Assembly: GCF_018417535.1 (NCBI RefSeq)
Contig: NZ_CP070978.1
Span: forward strand, 2,356,001-2,420,000
Direction: 5' to 3'
From: Burkholderia pyrrocinia
GTDB lineage: Bacteria; Pseudomonadota; Gammaproteobacteria; Burkholderiales; Burkholderiaceae
DNA length: 64,000 nucleotides
The notes under the pieces were generated by a model that saw only the letters and a list, made by a program, of their open reading frames with translations, made no database searches and was not told the DNA's origin. Below are positions 26,693 to 36,020 of this stretch, piece by piece (the stretch's first letter is position 1; each line of letters opens with the position of its first letter). A program made the translations under genes and the position numbers.

Positions 26693-28129
26693 ATGATTGA
26701 AAACCAGCGGGAATCAGTTTCTCTGCGGCGCGCGTGCGCGTCGCTGGCCATTGCGGCGTTGCTTGCGGGATGCGCGTCGCAACCGGACGCGATCCAGCGG
26801 AAAACCGGCTGGATGCGCGCGGAAGTCGCCGACTCCTATATCTATGCGTATCCGCTCGTGCTGATGGACGTCGCGAAGGACGCGGCGACGGGCGGCGACG
26901 GCGCGCAGCCGGGGCAGGCGCCGCTCAACACGCTGCGCCACGCGCAGGCGCTGCCGCCCGTCGGCGCGGTCAATCCGCCGCTGCCGGGCGTCGACACGCT
27001 CGACTCGACCGGCTGGCTCGACGTCGCCGCCGAACCCGTGATCGTCACGCTGCCGGACACGCGCGGCCGCTACTGGGATGCGCGTGCGCTCGACATGTGG
27101 ACGAATGTGCTGTGGTCGTCGTCGAGCGTGCCGGCACGCGGCGCCCGTGGCGGCGCGCGATCGCAAACGATTGCCTTTGCCGCGAAGGACTGGCAGGGCA
27201 CGCTGCCGAAGGGCGTGCAGCGCGTCGACGTGCCGTCGGGCAATGCCTGGCTCGAAGTGCGGCTGCAGACGAGCGGCGGGCGCGACCTGACGAACGTGAA
27301 GAAGCTGCAGCGCGCGATCCGCGTGGTGCCGCTGTCCGTTTACACGGGCGCCGCGCGCGGCGCGTCGGTCGCGGTCCATGCGGGCAGCGCGCCGTCCGAA
27401 GCGGTGGGCGGCGGCACGCCGGCCGAGCAGGTGGCCGCGCTCGACCCGAAGGCGTTCTTCGCGCGCTTCGCGCAGGCGCTGCAGGACAACCCGGCGCCGG
27501 CCGACGACGCGCACGCGCAGGAATTGCTCGGCGACATCGGCGTGTCGGCCGGCTACCCGGTGCTGTGGACGGGCGACCGCCTCACGGCCGCGACGGCCGG
27601 CGTCGCCGAGGCGCGCGCGCGGCTCGCGGCGCCGCCGTCGAACCTGCTGAACGCGAACGGCTGGAGCTGGATCGGCGACACGGCCGGCAAGTACGGCCAG
27701 GATTACGCGCTGCGCGCGTATGCGGCCTACTCGCAGTTCGGCACCGCGACGCGCGACGACGAGACGCTCGCGGTCGTCCGCGTGGACAGCGACGGCCATC
27801 CGCTGAACGGCGCGAACCGCTACGTGCTGCATTTCGCGCCGGGCGCGCTGCCGCCGGCGCGCGCGTTCTGGACGCTCACGCCGTACGAGACGAACGGCGC
27901 GCTGCCCGACCTCGGGGCAGCCCGCCGCTCGCTTGGCGATCGCGACCGGCTGCGCCGCAACCACGACGGCTCGATCGACGTCGTCGTGTCGGCGTCGCCG
28001 GGCGGCACGCATGCCGGCAACTGGCTGCCGGCGCCGCGCACCGACTTCGCGCTCGCGTTGCGCCTGTACGCGCCGAAGCCGCAGGCGAGCGACGGGTCGT
28101 GGATGCCGCCCGTCGTCGTCCGCAAATGA
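26693..28129 (+). CDS. DUF1254/DUF1214 domain lipoprotein
   Basis: Envelope protein of 478 residues. A lipoprotein signal (ASLAIAALLAGCASQ, lipobox LAGC, cysteine near 28) is followed by the DUF1254 region (AEVADSYIYAYPLVLMDVAK, DTLDSTGWLDVAAEPVIVTL, PDTRGRYWDARALDMWTNVL) and a C-terminal DUF1214 region (RYVLHFAPGALPPARAFWTL, HAGNWLPAP). The family is widespread and its activity has not been firmly established as far as I know. It stands alone, with 151 bases before the DUF748 gene. Confidence 0.87.
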   Translation: MIENQRESVSLRRACASLAIAALLAGCASQPDAIQRKTGWMRAEVADSYIYAYPLVLMDVAKDAATGGDGAQPGQAPLNTLRHAQALPPVGAVNPPLPGVDTLDSTGWLDVAAEPVIVTLPDTRGRYWDARALDMWTNVLWSSSSVPARGARGGARSQTIAFAAKDWQGTLPKGVQRVDVPSGNAWLEVRLQTSGGRDLTNVKKLQRAIRVVPLSVYTGAARGASVAVHAGSAPSEAVGGGTPAEQVAALDPKAFFARFAQALQDNPAPADDAHAQELLGDIGVSAGYPVLWTGDRLTAATAGVAEARARLAAPPSNLLNANGWSWIGDTAGKYGQDYALRAYAAYSQFGTATRDDETLAVVRVDSDGHPLNGANRYVLHFAPGALPPARAFWTLTPYETNGALPDLGAARRSLGDRDRLRRNHDGSIDVVVSASPGGTHAGNWLPAPRTDFALALRLYAPKPQASDGSWMPPVVVRK

Positions 28130-28280
28130 ACGGTTGACCGCCGCCGTTGTCCGACCCGCGGGCGCAGCGGCGGCGCCCGACCTCCGTACCGTCACCTCCT
28201 GAGCCTATACTTTCGGGATAGCGTGCGGGGCCGCCCGGTTCTCCGATGCGGCCCGGCATCCATTCCCGAGATATTCAAGC

Positions 28281-31200
28281 ATGGCAAGCGCAGACAAAGA
28301 AACCGTATCCTCGACCCTCCATGCCCTCGGCGGCATTGCACGCTCGCGCCGGACCCGGCGTATCGGCATCGGCGTGCTGATCTTCCTCGTTTTATTCGGA
28401 CTGCTCGGGTTCTTCGCTGCGCCGCCGCTGATCCGCCATGTCGCCGAACAGCAACTGAGCCGGCAGCTCGACCGGCCGGCCACGATCCAGCGCATCGCGC
28501 TGAACCCGTACACGTTGAATCTCGAAGCCGACGGCATCCACGTCGGCGAGCGCGGCGGCCACGGCGACTTCGTCGACATCGGCAAGCTCGTCGTGAGGCC
28601 GTCGTGGTCGTCGCTGTTCCGCGGCGCGCCGATCGTCAACGAAATCCGCCTCGATTCGCCGCGCTTTCACATCGTCCGCTACGACGCGCAGCGCTTCAAC
28701 TTCACCGACCTGATCGAGAAATTCTCCACGCCGTCCAAACCTGCAAGCAAGCCGACGCAGTTCTCGATATCGAACATCCAGGTGAACGACGGCCGGATCG
28801 ACTTCGACGATCGCCTGCTGAACGAAAAGCACGTCGTCGACAACTGGACGCTCGGCATCCCGTATATCGCGACGCTGGCGTCGAAGACCGACATCTTCGT
28901 CGAACCGAAGCTGCGCGCGCGTTTCGACGGCAGCCCGATCGCGATCGACGGCAAGACCAAGCCGTTCGCGCAGTCGCGCGAGTCGGAGATCGCGCTGAAG
29001 TTCGACCGCCTCGACGTGCCGAAGCTGATCTCGTACGTGCCGGCGAAGCTGCCGGTGGCCGTGACGAGCGGCCTGCTGAGCAGCAACCTTGCGATCAATT
29101 TCGTGATGAGCGGCGAGACGCCCGCGCTGCGTGTCTCGGGCACCGTCGACCTGAACGACGCGAAGGTCACGGACCACGCGTCCGCGCCGCTGTTCGCCGC
29201 GCGCGGCGTGCACGTCGCGGCGGCCAGCCTCGAGCCGCTGCGCAACGCGATGCACTTCGACGAGATCCGGATCGACCAGCCGGTGGTCGACCTGTCGCGC
29301 GACAAGCAGGGCGTGCTGAACGTCGAGAAGCTCGTCGCACAACCGGGCGCCGCACCGAAGGCCGAAGCCGGTGAGCCGGCGGCGTCGGGTGCCGCAGCCG
29401 CTTCCGGGACCGCCGCCGCAGCAGCAGCCAGCGGCGCGAAGGCCGAAACCGCCGCCAGCGCGAAGGCGGCGGCGCCGCTCGACCTGACGATCCGTCATTT
29501 CGCGATCGACGGCGGCACGGTCAACGTCGACGATCGCGTGCCGGCGCCGCCGACCGCGCTGTCGCTCACGAAGCTCGCCGCGACGCTCGACGGCTTCTCG
29601 CTGCAGGGCAAGACGCCCGCGAAATACACGCTGTCGACGTCGCTGTCGCGCGGCGGCGACGTGACGGCCGAAGGTGCGTTCAATCTCGCGGCGAAGCAGG
29701 CCGACACGAAGCTGACGGTCGCCGCGCTCGCACTGCCGGCGCTGCAGCCGTACCTCGGCGAGGCGACGCGCGCGCGCGTGCTCGACGGCACGCTCGGCGC
29801 GACCGTCAACGCACAGGCCGACTGGGGCAAGACGCCGCTCGCCGCGCAGGTCGCCGACAGCACGGTGAGCCTGAAGTCGCTGAAGATCGCGACGCCCGAC
29901 ACGAAGGCGCCCGCGATCGTGCTGCCCGACGCGAGCGCGAAGATCACGAAGGTCGACGTCGCCGCGCGCACCGCGGAGATCGCGAGCGTCGACGCGAGCG
30001 GGCTCGCGCTCGACGTGAAGCGCCTGAAGGACGGCAAGATCGACCTCGCGGCGCTGGCCGAACCCGCGCAGGCGTCGGTGCCGAAGCGCACGGTCGCGCG
30101 CAAGGCCGCGGCCGCCGCGCCATCGTGGCACTACCGGATCGACGCGCTGAACGTGAAGGATTCGTCTGCGAACTTCACCGACCTGTCGACGTCGCGCCCG
30201 GTGAAGCTGGCGATCAAGCCGCTGGAACTGTCGGTGCAGAAACTCAGCGACGACATGACCAAGCCGCTGCCGGTGCAGCTGAAGGCGACGCTGAACCGCA
30301 AGGGCTCGCTGAACGTCGCGGGCGACGTGACCGCGCAGCCGCTGAAGCTCGGCCTGAAGATCAACGGCAACCGCCTCGACGCGGCTGCGTTCGAGCCGTA
30401 CTTCGGCAGCGCGCTGAACGCGACGATCGCGAGCGCGCTGCTCAACGCACAGGGCAACCTGACGTTCGCGCAGGTGAAGGACGCGCCGCGCGCGACCTAT
30501 CGCGGCGACGTCGCGCTCGTCGACGTGCGGATGCTCGACAAGGCGACGTCCGACCCGTTCGCGGGCTGGCGCTCGCTCGCGCTGTCGAACCTGAAGGCGA
30601 ACTACGACGAGAAGGGCACCGACGTCGACGCCGCGCGCGTGACGTTCTCGAACTTCTACGGCCGCGTGCTGCTCGATGCGCAAGGGCGCCTGAACCTGAA
30701 GGACGTCGTCGCGAAGCAATCGGGCCCCGCGCAGTCGCTGACGCGCGATGCAAGCAAGGGCGAACCGGTGCCGCTGTCGCCGGGCATGACGCCGCCGGCC
30801 GCCGCGCCTGCCGCGTCGGCCGCGGTCGCGCAGCAGGCGTCCGCGCCGGCCGCCGCATCGGCGCCGGCGGTCGTGAAGGCCGCGACGCCGCCGCAGAACC
30901 CGGTACGGATGCACTTTGGCCAGCTCGTGCTGCAGGACGGCCGCGTGACGTACACCGACAACTTCATCAAGCCCAACTACACGGCGAACCTGATCGCGAT
31001 CAAGGGCACGGTCGGCGCGTTCGGCACGGATTCGACGACGTCCGCGCCGGTCGATGTCGCCGCGAACCTGGCGGGCAACGGGCCGATCTCGATCAAGGGC
31101 TCGGTGAACCCGCTGATCGAGAAACCCGCGCTCGACCTCACGGCGACCGCGCACGACATCGAACTGACCAACCTGACGCCGTATTCCGCGAAGTACGCCG

Positions 31201-32090
31201 GCTACCCGATCACGAAGGGCAAGCTCAACGTCGACCTGCACTACCAGCTCGCGAACGACCAGTTGTCGGCGAACAACCACATCTTCATCGATCAGCTCAC
31301 GTTCGGCGATCGTGTAGAAAACGACACGGCGACGAAGCTGCCGGTGAAGCTCGCGATCTCGCTGCTGAAGAACACGCGCGGCCAGATCGACGTGAACCTG
31401 CCGGTGTCGGGTTCGCTGTCGAATCCGGAGTTCAGCGTCGGCGGGCTGATCTGGCATGCGGTGCTGAACCTGATCGCGAAGGCCGTCACGTCGCCGTTCA
31501 CGCTGCTCGCGAATGCGTTCGGCGGCGGCGGCGAGGATCTCGGCTACGTCGAGTTCGCGCCCGGCACGTACGACCTGACCGACGCACAGCAGAAGAAGCT
31601 CGACACCGTCGTGAAGATGCTGACCGAGAAGCCGTCGATCCGCCTCGACCTGATCGGCCGCGTCGATCCGGCGAAGGACACGCCGGGGCTGCGCGACGCG
31701 TACGTCGAGCGGCTGGTTCGCCAGCAGAAGCTGAAGGACGTGGTCGGCCAGGGCGAGAGCATCGATCCGATGTCGGTGAAGGTCGACCCCGCCGAATATT
31801 CCAAGTACCTGACGCGCGCGTACAAGGCCGCCGACTTCAAGAAGCCGCGCAACCTGGTCGGCCTGCAGAAGACGCTGCCCGATGCGGACATGAAGCAGGC
31901 GCTGGCCGATCACGCTCCGGCCGACGACAACGCGCTGCGTGCGCTCGCGCAGCAGCGCGCGCAGGCCGTGCGCCAGTACCTCGAAGGGAAGATCGATTCG
32001 AGCCGCATGTTCGTTGTCGCGCCGAAGCTCGATGCGAAGGGCATCGAAGACAAGGGCGCGACGACCCGCGTCGACTTCGGGCTCCAGTAA
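28281..32090 (+). CDS. Large DUF748 (AsmA-like) envelope protein
   Basis: A 1269-residue protein anchored by one N-terminal helix (IGIGVLIFLVLFGLLGFFAAP, about 35-55). It then carries DUF748/AsmA-type repeats: QLSRQLDRPATIQRIALNPY, ADGIHVGERGGHGDF and the later VNPLIEKPALDLTATAHDIE. Ala-rich linkers occur near residues 352-395 and 830-870. The last 200 residues resemble an OmpA-like part (FAPGTYDLTDAQQKKLDTVV). AsmA-like proteins form hydrophobic grooves bridging inner and outer membranes for lipid transport; a similar role here is inferred. A strong terminator follows. Confidence 0.85.
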   Translation: MASADKETVSSTLHALGGIARSRRTRRIGIGVLIFLVLFGLLGFFAAPPLIRHVAEQQLSRQLDRPATIQRIALNPYTLNLEADGIHVGERGGHGDFVDIGKLVVRPSWSSLFRGAPIVNEIRLDSPRFHIVRYDAQRFNFTDLIEKFSTPSKPASKPTQFSISNIQVNDGRIDFDDRLLNEKHVVDNWTLGIPYIATLASKTDIFVEPKLRARFDGSPIAIDGKTKPFAQSRESEIALKFDRLDVPKLISYVPAKLPVAVTSGLLSSNLAINFVMSGETPALRVSGTVDLNDAKVTDHASAPLFAARGVHVAAASLEPLRNAMHFDEIRIDQPVVDLSRDKQGVLNVEKLVAQPGAAPKAEAGEPAASGAAAASGTAAAAAASGAKAETAASAKAAAPLDLTIRHFAIDGGTVNVDDRVPAPPTALSLTKLAATLDGFSLQGKTPAKYTLSTSLSRGGDVTAEGAFNLAAKQADTKLTVAALALPALQPYLGEATRARVLDGTLGATVNAQADWGKTPLAAQVADSTVSLKSLKIATPDTKAPAIVLPDASAKITKVDVAARTAEIASVDASGLALDVKRLKDGKIDLAALAEPAQASVPKRTVARKAAAAAPSWHYRIDALNVKDSSANFTDLSTSRPVKLAIKPLELSVQKLSDDMTKPLPVQLKATLNRKGSLNVAGDVTAQPLKLGLKINGNRLDAAAFEPYFGSALNATIASALLNAQGNLTFAQVKDAPRATYRGDVALVDVRMLDKATSDPFAGWRSLALSNLKANYDEKGTDVDAARVTFSNFYGRVLLDAQGRLNLKDVVAKQSGPAQSLTRDASKGEPVPLSPGMTPPAAAPAASAAVAQQASAPAAASAPAVVKAATPPQNPVRMHFGQLVLQDGRVTYTDNFIKPNYTANLIAIKGTVGAFGTDSTTSAPVDVAANLAGNGPISIKGSVNPLIEKPALDLTATAHDIELTNLTPYSAKYAGYPITKGKLNVDLHYQLANDQLSANNHIFIDQLTFGDRVENDTATKLPVKLAISLLKNTRGQIDVNLPVSGSLSNPEFSVGGLIWHAVLNLIAKAVTSPFTLLANAFGGGGEDLGYVEFAPGTYDLTDAQQKKLDTVVKMLTEKPSIRLDLIGRVDPAKDTPGLRDAYVERLVRQQKLKDVVGQGESIDPMSVKVDPAEYSKYLTRAYKAADFKKPRNLVGLQKTLPDADMKQALADHAPADDNALRALAQQRAQAVRQYLEGKIDSSRMFVVAPKLDAKGIEDKGATTRVDFGLQ

Positions 32091-32108
32091 GCCGTCGCTT
32101 CATCTGCT

Positions 32109-32150
32109 GCCGCCGCGTCCGCACGAGCCGGGCGCGGCGGCGTTTTTTTT
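32109..32150 (+). terminator. Rho-independent terminator after the DUF748 gene
   Basis: A perfect 9-bp stem (GCCGCCGCG with CGCGGCGGC, 15-base loop) followed by one G and eight T residues, 19 bases after the stop codon. It is the clearest intrinsic terminator in the window. Its T tract touches the stop codon of the leftward small gene. Confidence 0.92.
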
Positions 32151-32371
32151 CAGCGCGCGGCGATTGCCGGTTCGCGCTTCTCCAGTTCCTTCCTCGCGGC
32201 CAGCGGCAGACGCGCGTCGTCCCACTGCGTCAGCCATTCGATTTCCTTCGCGGTGAACACCTGTCCGTAGTTGCGCAGCGCGTATTGCAGCGCGTCGACG
32301 ACATGATGGCGAATGATTTCGGGGGTACGTGCATCGTCCAGCACGAACCGGAGAGCTTCCAGGGTCGACAT
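32150..32371 (-). CDS. Small protein of 73 residues, unknown function
   Basis: Compact, mostly helical protein: MSTLEALRFVLDDARTPEII, then HHVVDALQYALRNYGQVFTA and KEIEWLTQWDDARLPLAARK. No membrane segment or signal peptide. I do not recognise the family. ATG 32371 is preferred over an upstream start at 32476, which would read through the promoter. AGGGAAAACCCT lies 16 bases upstream, the same motif as before the 51-residue gene at 21827. Confidence 0.7.
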   Translation of the reverse strand: MSTLEALRFVLDDARTPEIIRHHVVDALQYALRNYGQVFTAKEIEWLTQWDDARLPLAARKELEKREPAIAAR

Positions 32372-32387
32372 ACTCGTGCTCCGGGTC

Positions 32388-32399
32388 AGGGAAAACCCT
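32388..32399. promoter_or_regulatory. Third copy of the AGGGAAAACCCT motif
   Basis: Identical to the two copies at 21761 and 21791, here 16 bases before the ATG of the leftward 73-residue gene. Recurrence of the same 12-mer next to two unrelated small genes suggests a shared regulator. Confidence 0.55.
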
Positions 32400-32621
32400 T
32401 TATCACACGCCAATAGTCGTGGGCCAAGCCGAAAAAAAATCCGGTCGTACGGCCCGACGCACGGAGCGGATCGCATTGCGACCGCTTCATGTCACTTGCG
32501 TTTGGTTACGTTTGACAGACAACAGAAAGCCTTGCTTCATCCGACCGCCGCACGATCCGGCGATATTTTGCGCGCCTGTTGGCAAGTCACGCAGTTCAAC
32601 ATCAATCGATGAGGTGGGGTG

Positions 32622-34298
32622 ATGATTTCGTTTTTCGGTAAGCAGCGGAAGATGGCGGCGATGGTGGCGGGCGCGCTGGCGCTCGCAAGCGTGGGCGCGC
32701 ACGCGGCGCAGCAGGACGGCAACAGCCAGGGCGAGGATCGCGGCAATGCGCACCGTGTCGTGAAGCACGTGCTGCTGATCAGCGTCGACGGTCTGCACGA
32801 GCAGGATCTCGCGCGCTGCATCGGCGCGAACACGTGCCCGAACATCGCGGTGCTCGCCAAGAGCGGCGTGACGTATACGAATGCGTACACGCCCGGCCTG
32901 TCGGATTCGTTCCCGGGCCTCGCGGCACTCGTGACGGGCGGCTCGCCGAAGACGGCCGGCCTGTTCTACGACGTGTCGTATGACCGCAACCTGTATGCGC
33001 CGAGCGACACGACCTGCTCGGGCAAGCAGGGCTGGAACGTCGTGTTCGACGAAACGACCGGCATCGACGCGATCAACGGCGGCAAGCTCGTGCACCTCGA
33101 CGGCGGCGGCGCGTTCAACCCGCAGGCGATCCCGCATGCACGCGTGGGCGGCCAGTGCGTGCCGGTCTATCCGCACAACTACGTGAAGACCAACACGGTG
33201 TTCGAAGCCGTGAAGGCCGGCGTGCCGAATGCGCACACCGCGTGGGCCGACAAGCATGCGTGGGGTTACGACTGGCTGAACGGCCCGTCGGGCACCGGCG
33301 TCGACGATCTGATGCGCACCGAGATCAACTCGATCGACCCGGCGACGAACACCGACTACACGGACGTCTATTCGCACACCGCGCGCTTCGACAACCTGCA
33401 CGTGCAGGCGCTGATCAACCAGATCGAAGGCCGCGATTCGACGGGCACGAAGAGCGCGCCGGTGCCGACGCTGTTCGGCGCCGACTTCCAGACGTTGAGC
33501 GTCGCGCAGAAGGCGCCGGTCGCGAAGGGCGGCGGGTATCTCGACGCTGACTTCACGCCGAGCGGGCAGGTCGCGAACGCGATCACCTATGTCGACAACT
33601 CGATCGGCCATATCGTCGCGGCGCTGAAGCAGGCCAACCTGTACACGTCGACGGCCGTGATCGTGACGTCGAAGCACGGCCAGTCGCCGACCGACCACAC
33701 GAAGCTCGTAAAGAACGGCGACACGCTGTCGAAGCTGCTCGAAGCGAACAACTACCTCGACTCGAACGGCAACTTCGGCCAGAACAACACGACGACGGGC
33801 AACCTGAACGACGGGTCGGGCCTGGTCGGCACGGGCTTCGTGCAGACCGACGACGTCGGCCTGATCTGGCTGCGTGACCGCAGCCAGCGCACGGCCGTGG
33901 TGCAGACGCTGAAGGCGAACCTGGGCTGCAACGCGCCGGGAATCTGCGCGGACGGTCCGCAGGCCTACATCCTGTACGGCGCGGCGCTCGCCGACCGGTT
34001 CGGCGATCCGGCCAACGGCCGCACGCCGGACATCATCGTCCAGCCGAATCCGGGCGTGATCTACACGTCGAGCACGAAGAAGGATGAAGAGCACGGCGGC
34101 AACGCGCCGGACGACAGCCACCTCGGCCTGCTCGTGTCGTATCCGGGCATCCATCGCGCGCGCGCCGTGAACGATCTCGTCGGCACGAAGCAGGTCGCGC
34201 CGACGATCCTCAAGCTGCTCGGCGCCGATCCGCGCCTGCTGCATGCGGTCGTGGCCGAGAATACGGGCGTGCTGCCGGGGCTCGGTATCGGGCACTGA
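32622..34298 (+). CDS. Secreted alkaline-phosphatase-superfamily phosphodiesterase
   Basis: Exported protein of 558 residues with a signal peptide (MAAMVAGALALASVGAHAA). Metal- and nucleophile-site segments of the nucleotide pyrophosphatase/phosphodiesterase family are present: HVLLISVDGLHEQDL (first metal aspartate), YTPGLSDSFPGLAALVTGG (nucleophile region), AITYVDNSIGHIV, VIVTSKHGQSP and the late HLGLLVSYPG. It likely hydrolyses phosphodiesters or phosphomonoesters in the periplasm. ATG 32622 with GAGGTGGGG upstream is preferred to the overlapping GTG at 32619. Confidence 0.85.
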   Translation: MISFFGKQRKMAAMVAGALALASVGAHAAQQDGNSQGEDRGNAHRVVKHVLLISVDGLHEQDLARCIGANTCPNIAVLAKSGVTYTNAYTPGLSDSFPGLAALVTGGSPKTAGLFYDVSYDRNLYAPSDTTCSGKQGWNVVFDETTGIDAINGGKLVHLDGGGAFNPQAIPHARVGGQCVPVYPHNYVKTNTVFEAVKAGVPNAHTAWADKHAWGYDWLNGPSGTGVDDLMRTEINSIDPATNTDYTDVYSHTARFDNLHVQALINQIEGRDSTGTKSAPVPTLFGADFQTLSVAQKAPVAKGGGYLDADFTPSGQVANAITYVDNSIGHIVAALKQANLYTSTAVIVTSKHGQSPTDHTKLVKNGDTLSKLLEANNYLDSNGNFGQNNTTTGNLNDGSGLVGTGFVQTDDVGLIWLRDRSQRTAVVQTLKANLGCNAPGICADGPQAYILYGAALADRFGDPANGRTPDIIVQPNPGVIYTSSTKKDEEHGGNAPDDSHLGLLVSYPGIHRARAVNDLVGTKQVAPTILKLLGADPRLLHAVVAENTGVLPGLGIGH

Positions 34299-34320
34299 GC
34301 GGGGCGACATCCCGAAAATC

Positions 34321-34341
34321 CCCCGCCGCCTCGCGGCGGGG
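34321..34341. terminator. Hairpin between convergent genes
   Basis: Perfect 9-bp stem CCCCGCCGC / GCGGCGGGG with loop CTC, 22 bases after the phosphodiesterase stop. On the minus strand it is followed by GATTTTC, so it may best terminate the leftward gene ending at 34401, and serve as a weak stop for the rightward one. Confidence 0.6.
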
Positions 34342-34400
34342 AGCGGGCATGCGGCGCCGGCAGAGGGTTGACGGCGCCGCGCTTGCGAGGACGCCGGTGC

Positions 34401-35540
34401 TTACTTCGCGAACAGCACCGGCATCATCTGCATCGCGCAGTCGCTCATCCGTTTGCCGATCGCCTGGATTTTCGGGTCGTTGTCGAGCATGAGCCTGTCG
34501 CCGGCGCGCTTCATCGCCGAATAGCTGCCGCGCATCGCCGCATAGAGCGGGATCGGCGACGCGTCGCCGGGCCCGCGGCCCTCGAAGAAGCCCGTCGCGG
34601 CAAGCGCGTTCAGGTAGTACGTGTAGAGCGCGCCGACGTGGTTTGCCTGTAGCCACGCCATCAACTGTGTCCGTCGGTAGGTCGCGACGAGATCGTCGTT
34701 CGGGCGCGCTCCGAGCGCGAGGAAGATCTGCAGCCGCGCGAGCCAGTTGCCCTGGCGCGCGGCTTCTACGAGCGCCTTCCATTGCGCGCGCGTCGTGGAG
34801 CCCGGCTCGCGCAAACTGCCCAGGTAGTCAATCACGGCTTGCTGGTCGGGTACCGGGCCGATCTGATCCGGCGATTTGCAGACGAAACGGGACACGTCGA
34901 TGTCGGCGTCGCCGAGATTGTCGAGCTCGTGCTTGATCTTGCCGTACACATCGTCAAGCTGCTGCTGGACCTTGTCTTTCGACCATTCGGCGGGCAGCGG
35001 GCCGAGCCACGCGAGTTCGTCGTCGTTGGCGGCGGCCGCTGCGCGATAGCGGGCGAGCGCAGCGTCGCGACGGGCCCTGGCTGCGTCCTGCTCTGCGCGG
35101 TCCTCGTCGGCCCTGCGCTGCGCAACCTTGTCGACCGTGTCCACCGTCTTGACGCAATGTCCGAAATCGGCGCCGCGGCGTGTCCAGCACGCGTCGTCGA
35201 CCGTGTAGTCCCAGCGGAGATTGACCGTGTCGAGCGAATAGCGCGTCTCGCCCGGCTGCCGGGCGACGGCGGCGCGCCCCTTCGCGTCGGTCACGCCCTG
35301 TTGCAGCACCTTGCCGTCGTGCGTGGTCCAGCTATACGGCTCGTCGCTCCATGGCATCTGGTCGCCGCCGTCGCGGCTGAGGCTGAGGTAGTAGCGCGGG
35401 GTCTTGTCCGCGGCCGGTGCGGCGGTTGTCGCGCCGGCGATGCAGGATGCGGCGAGCGCGACGGCGGTGCAGCGTTGCCACGTTTTGCCGTGCGCGTAGG
35501 CTGACGGCGCGCGATGGTGGCGTACCGGTTTATCGTTCAA
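34401..35540 (-). CDS. Exported protein of unknown function
   Basis: About 379 residues; not assigned to a family. After a basic N-terminus there is a signal sequence (TAVALAASCIAGATTAAPAA), a beta-rich part with YYLSLSRDGGDQMPWSDEPY and GKVLQQGVTDAKGRAAVAR, a charged helical stretch (RRADEDRAEQDAARARRDAA), and a helical C-terminal half (AQWKALVEAARQGNWLARLQ). The latter resembles a Sel1-like or bacteriocin-processing helical repeat only loosely. TTG 35540 is chosen as start because AAGGAG precedes it by eight bases and no ATG fits. Confidence 0.7.
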   Translation of the reverse strand: MNDKPVRHHRAPSAYAHGKTWQRCTAVALAASCIAGATTAAPAADKTPRYYLSLSRDGGDQMPWSDEPYSWTTHDGKVLQQGVTDAKGRAAVARQPGETRYSLDTVNLRWDYTVDDACWTRRGADFGHCVKTVDTVDKVAQRRADEDRAEQDAARARRDAALARYRAAAAANDDELAWLGPLPAEWSKDKVQQQLDDVYGKIKHELDNLGDADIDVSRFVCKSPDQIGPVPDQQAVIDYLGSLREPGSTTRAQWKALVEAARQGNWLARLQIFLALGARPNDDLVATYRRTQLMAWLQANHVGALYTYYLNALAATGFFEGRGPGDASPIPLYAAMRGSYSAMKRAGDRLMLDNDPKIQAIGKRMSDCAMQMMPVLFAK

Positions 35541-35705
35541 TGCTCTCTCTCCTTTGTTTTTCTGATTACTTGTCGTTCTGAAACGCGGAAGTGTAGCAGG
35601 GGCGCCGATACGGCCCATATCGTGGCGGGCGGCTTGAATTACGCCACCCGCACCGGCATATTCGTCACGCATCACCCGTTCGACGACGCACCGAAAGGAT
35701 TGTTC

Positions 35706-35900
35706 ATGCGCCTTCTGCTTGCCCTGCTGCTGCCGTGGTTCCAGTTTTTCACGATCGGCCGCCCGATCGCCGGCGTGATCTGCCTGATCCTGCAGCTCAC
35801 GATCATCGGCTGGCTCCCGGCCGCGATCTGGTCGGTGTATGCGCTGAGCCAGTACAAGACCGATCAAAAGATCGAGGCGGCGCTGCGCGAGCGGCGGTAA
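35706..35900 (+). CDS. Pmp3/YqaE family small membrane protein
   Basis: 64 residues forming two membrane helices: LLLALLLPWFQFFTIGRPIA and VICLILQLTIIGWLPAAIWS, ending in the soluble YALSQYKTDQKIEAALRERR. The pattern matches the UPF0057/Pmp3 (stress-induced proteolipid) family, linked in yeast and plants to membrane potential and salt tolerance. AAAGGA precedes the ATG. Confidence 0.85.
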   Translation: MRLLLALLLPWFQFFTIGRPIAGVICLILQLTIIGWLPAAIWSVYALSQYKTDQKIEAALRERR

Positions 35901-35954
35901 GCGGCGGGAGATTCCCCCGACCGCTGCTTCTGGCGTTCAAGAGCAAGATTCCTA

Positions 35955-36020
35955 TTTCAGTAGAAATCTATATAATTCATCTATGGTAAACGGCATGATT
36001 TATATAGATTTCTGCTGAAA
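35955..36020. promoter_or_regulatory. Long inverted repeat, hipAB operator
   Basis: Two 20-bp arms, TTTCAGTAGAAATCTATATA at 35955-35974 and TATATAGATTTCTGCTGAAA at 36001-36020, matching at 19 of 20 positions and separated by 26 bases. The right arm ends on the A of the hipA ATG, so a bound repressor would also cover the translation start. The stretch is markedly AT-rich. Confidence 0.8.

Noticed and set aside
32500..32620. Pho box upstream of the secreted phosphodiesterase
   Set aside because: Only isolated pieces resembling the half-site were seen (TGTCA-like), without correct spacing.
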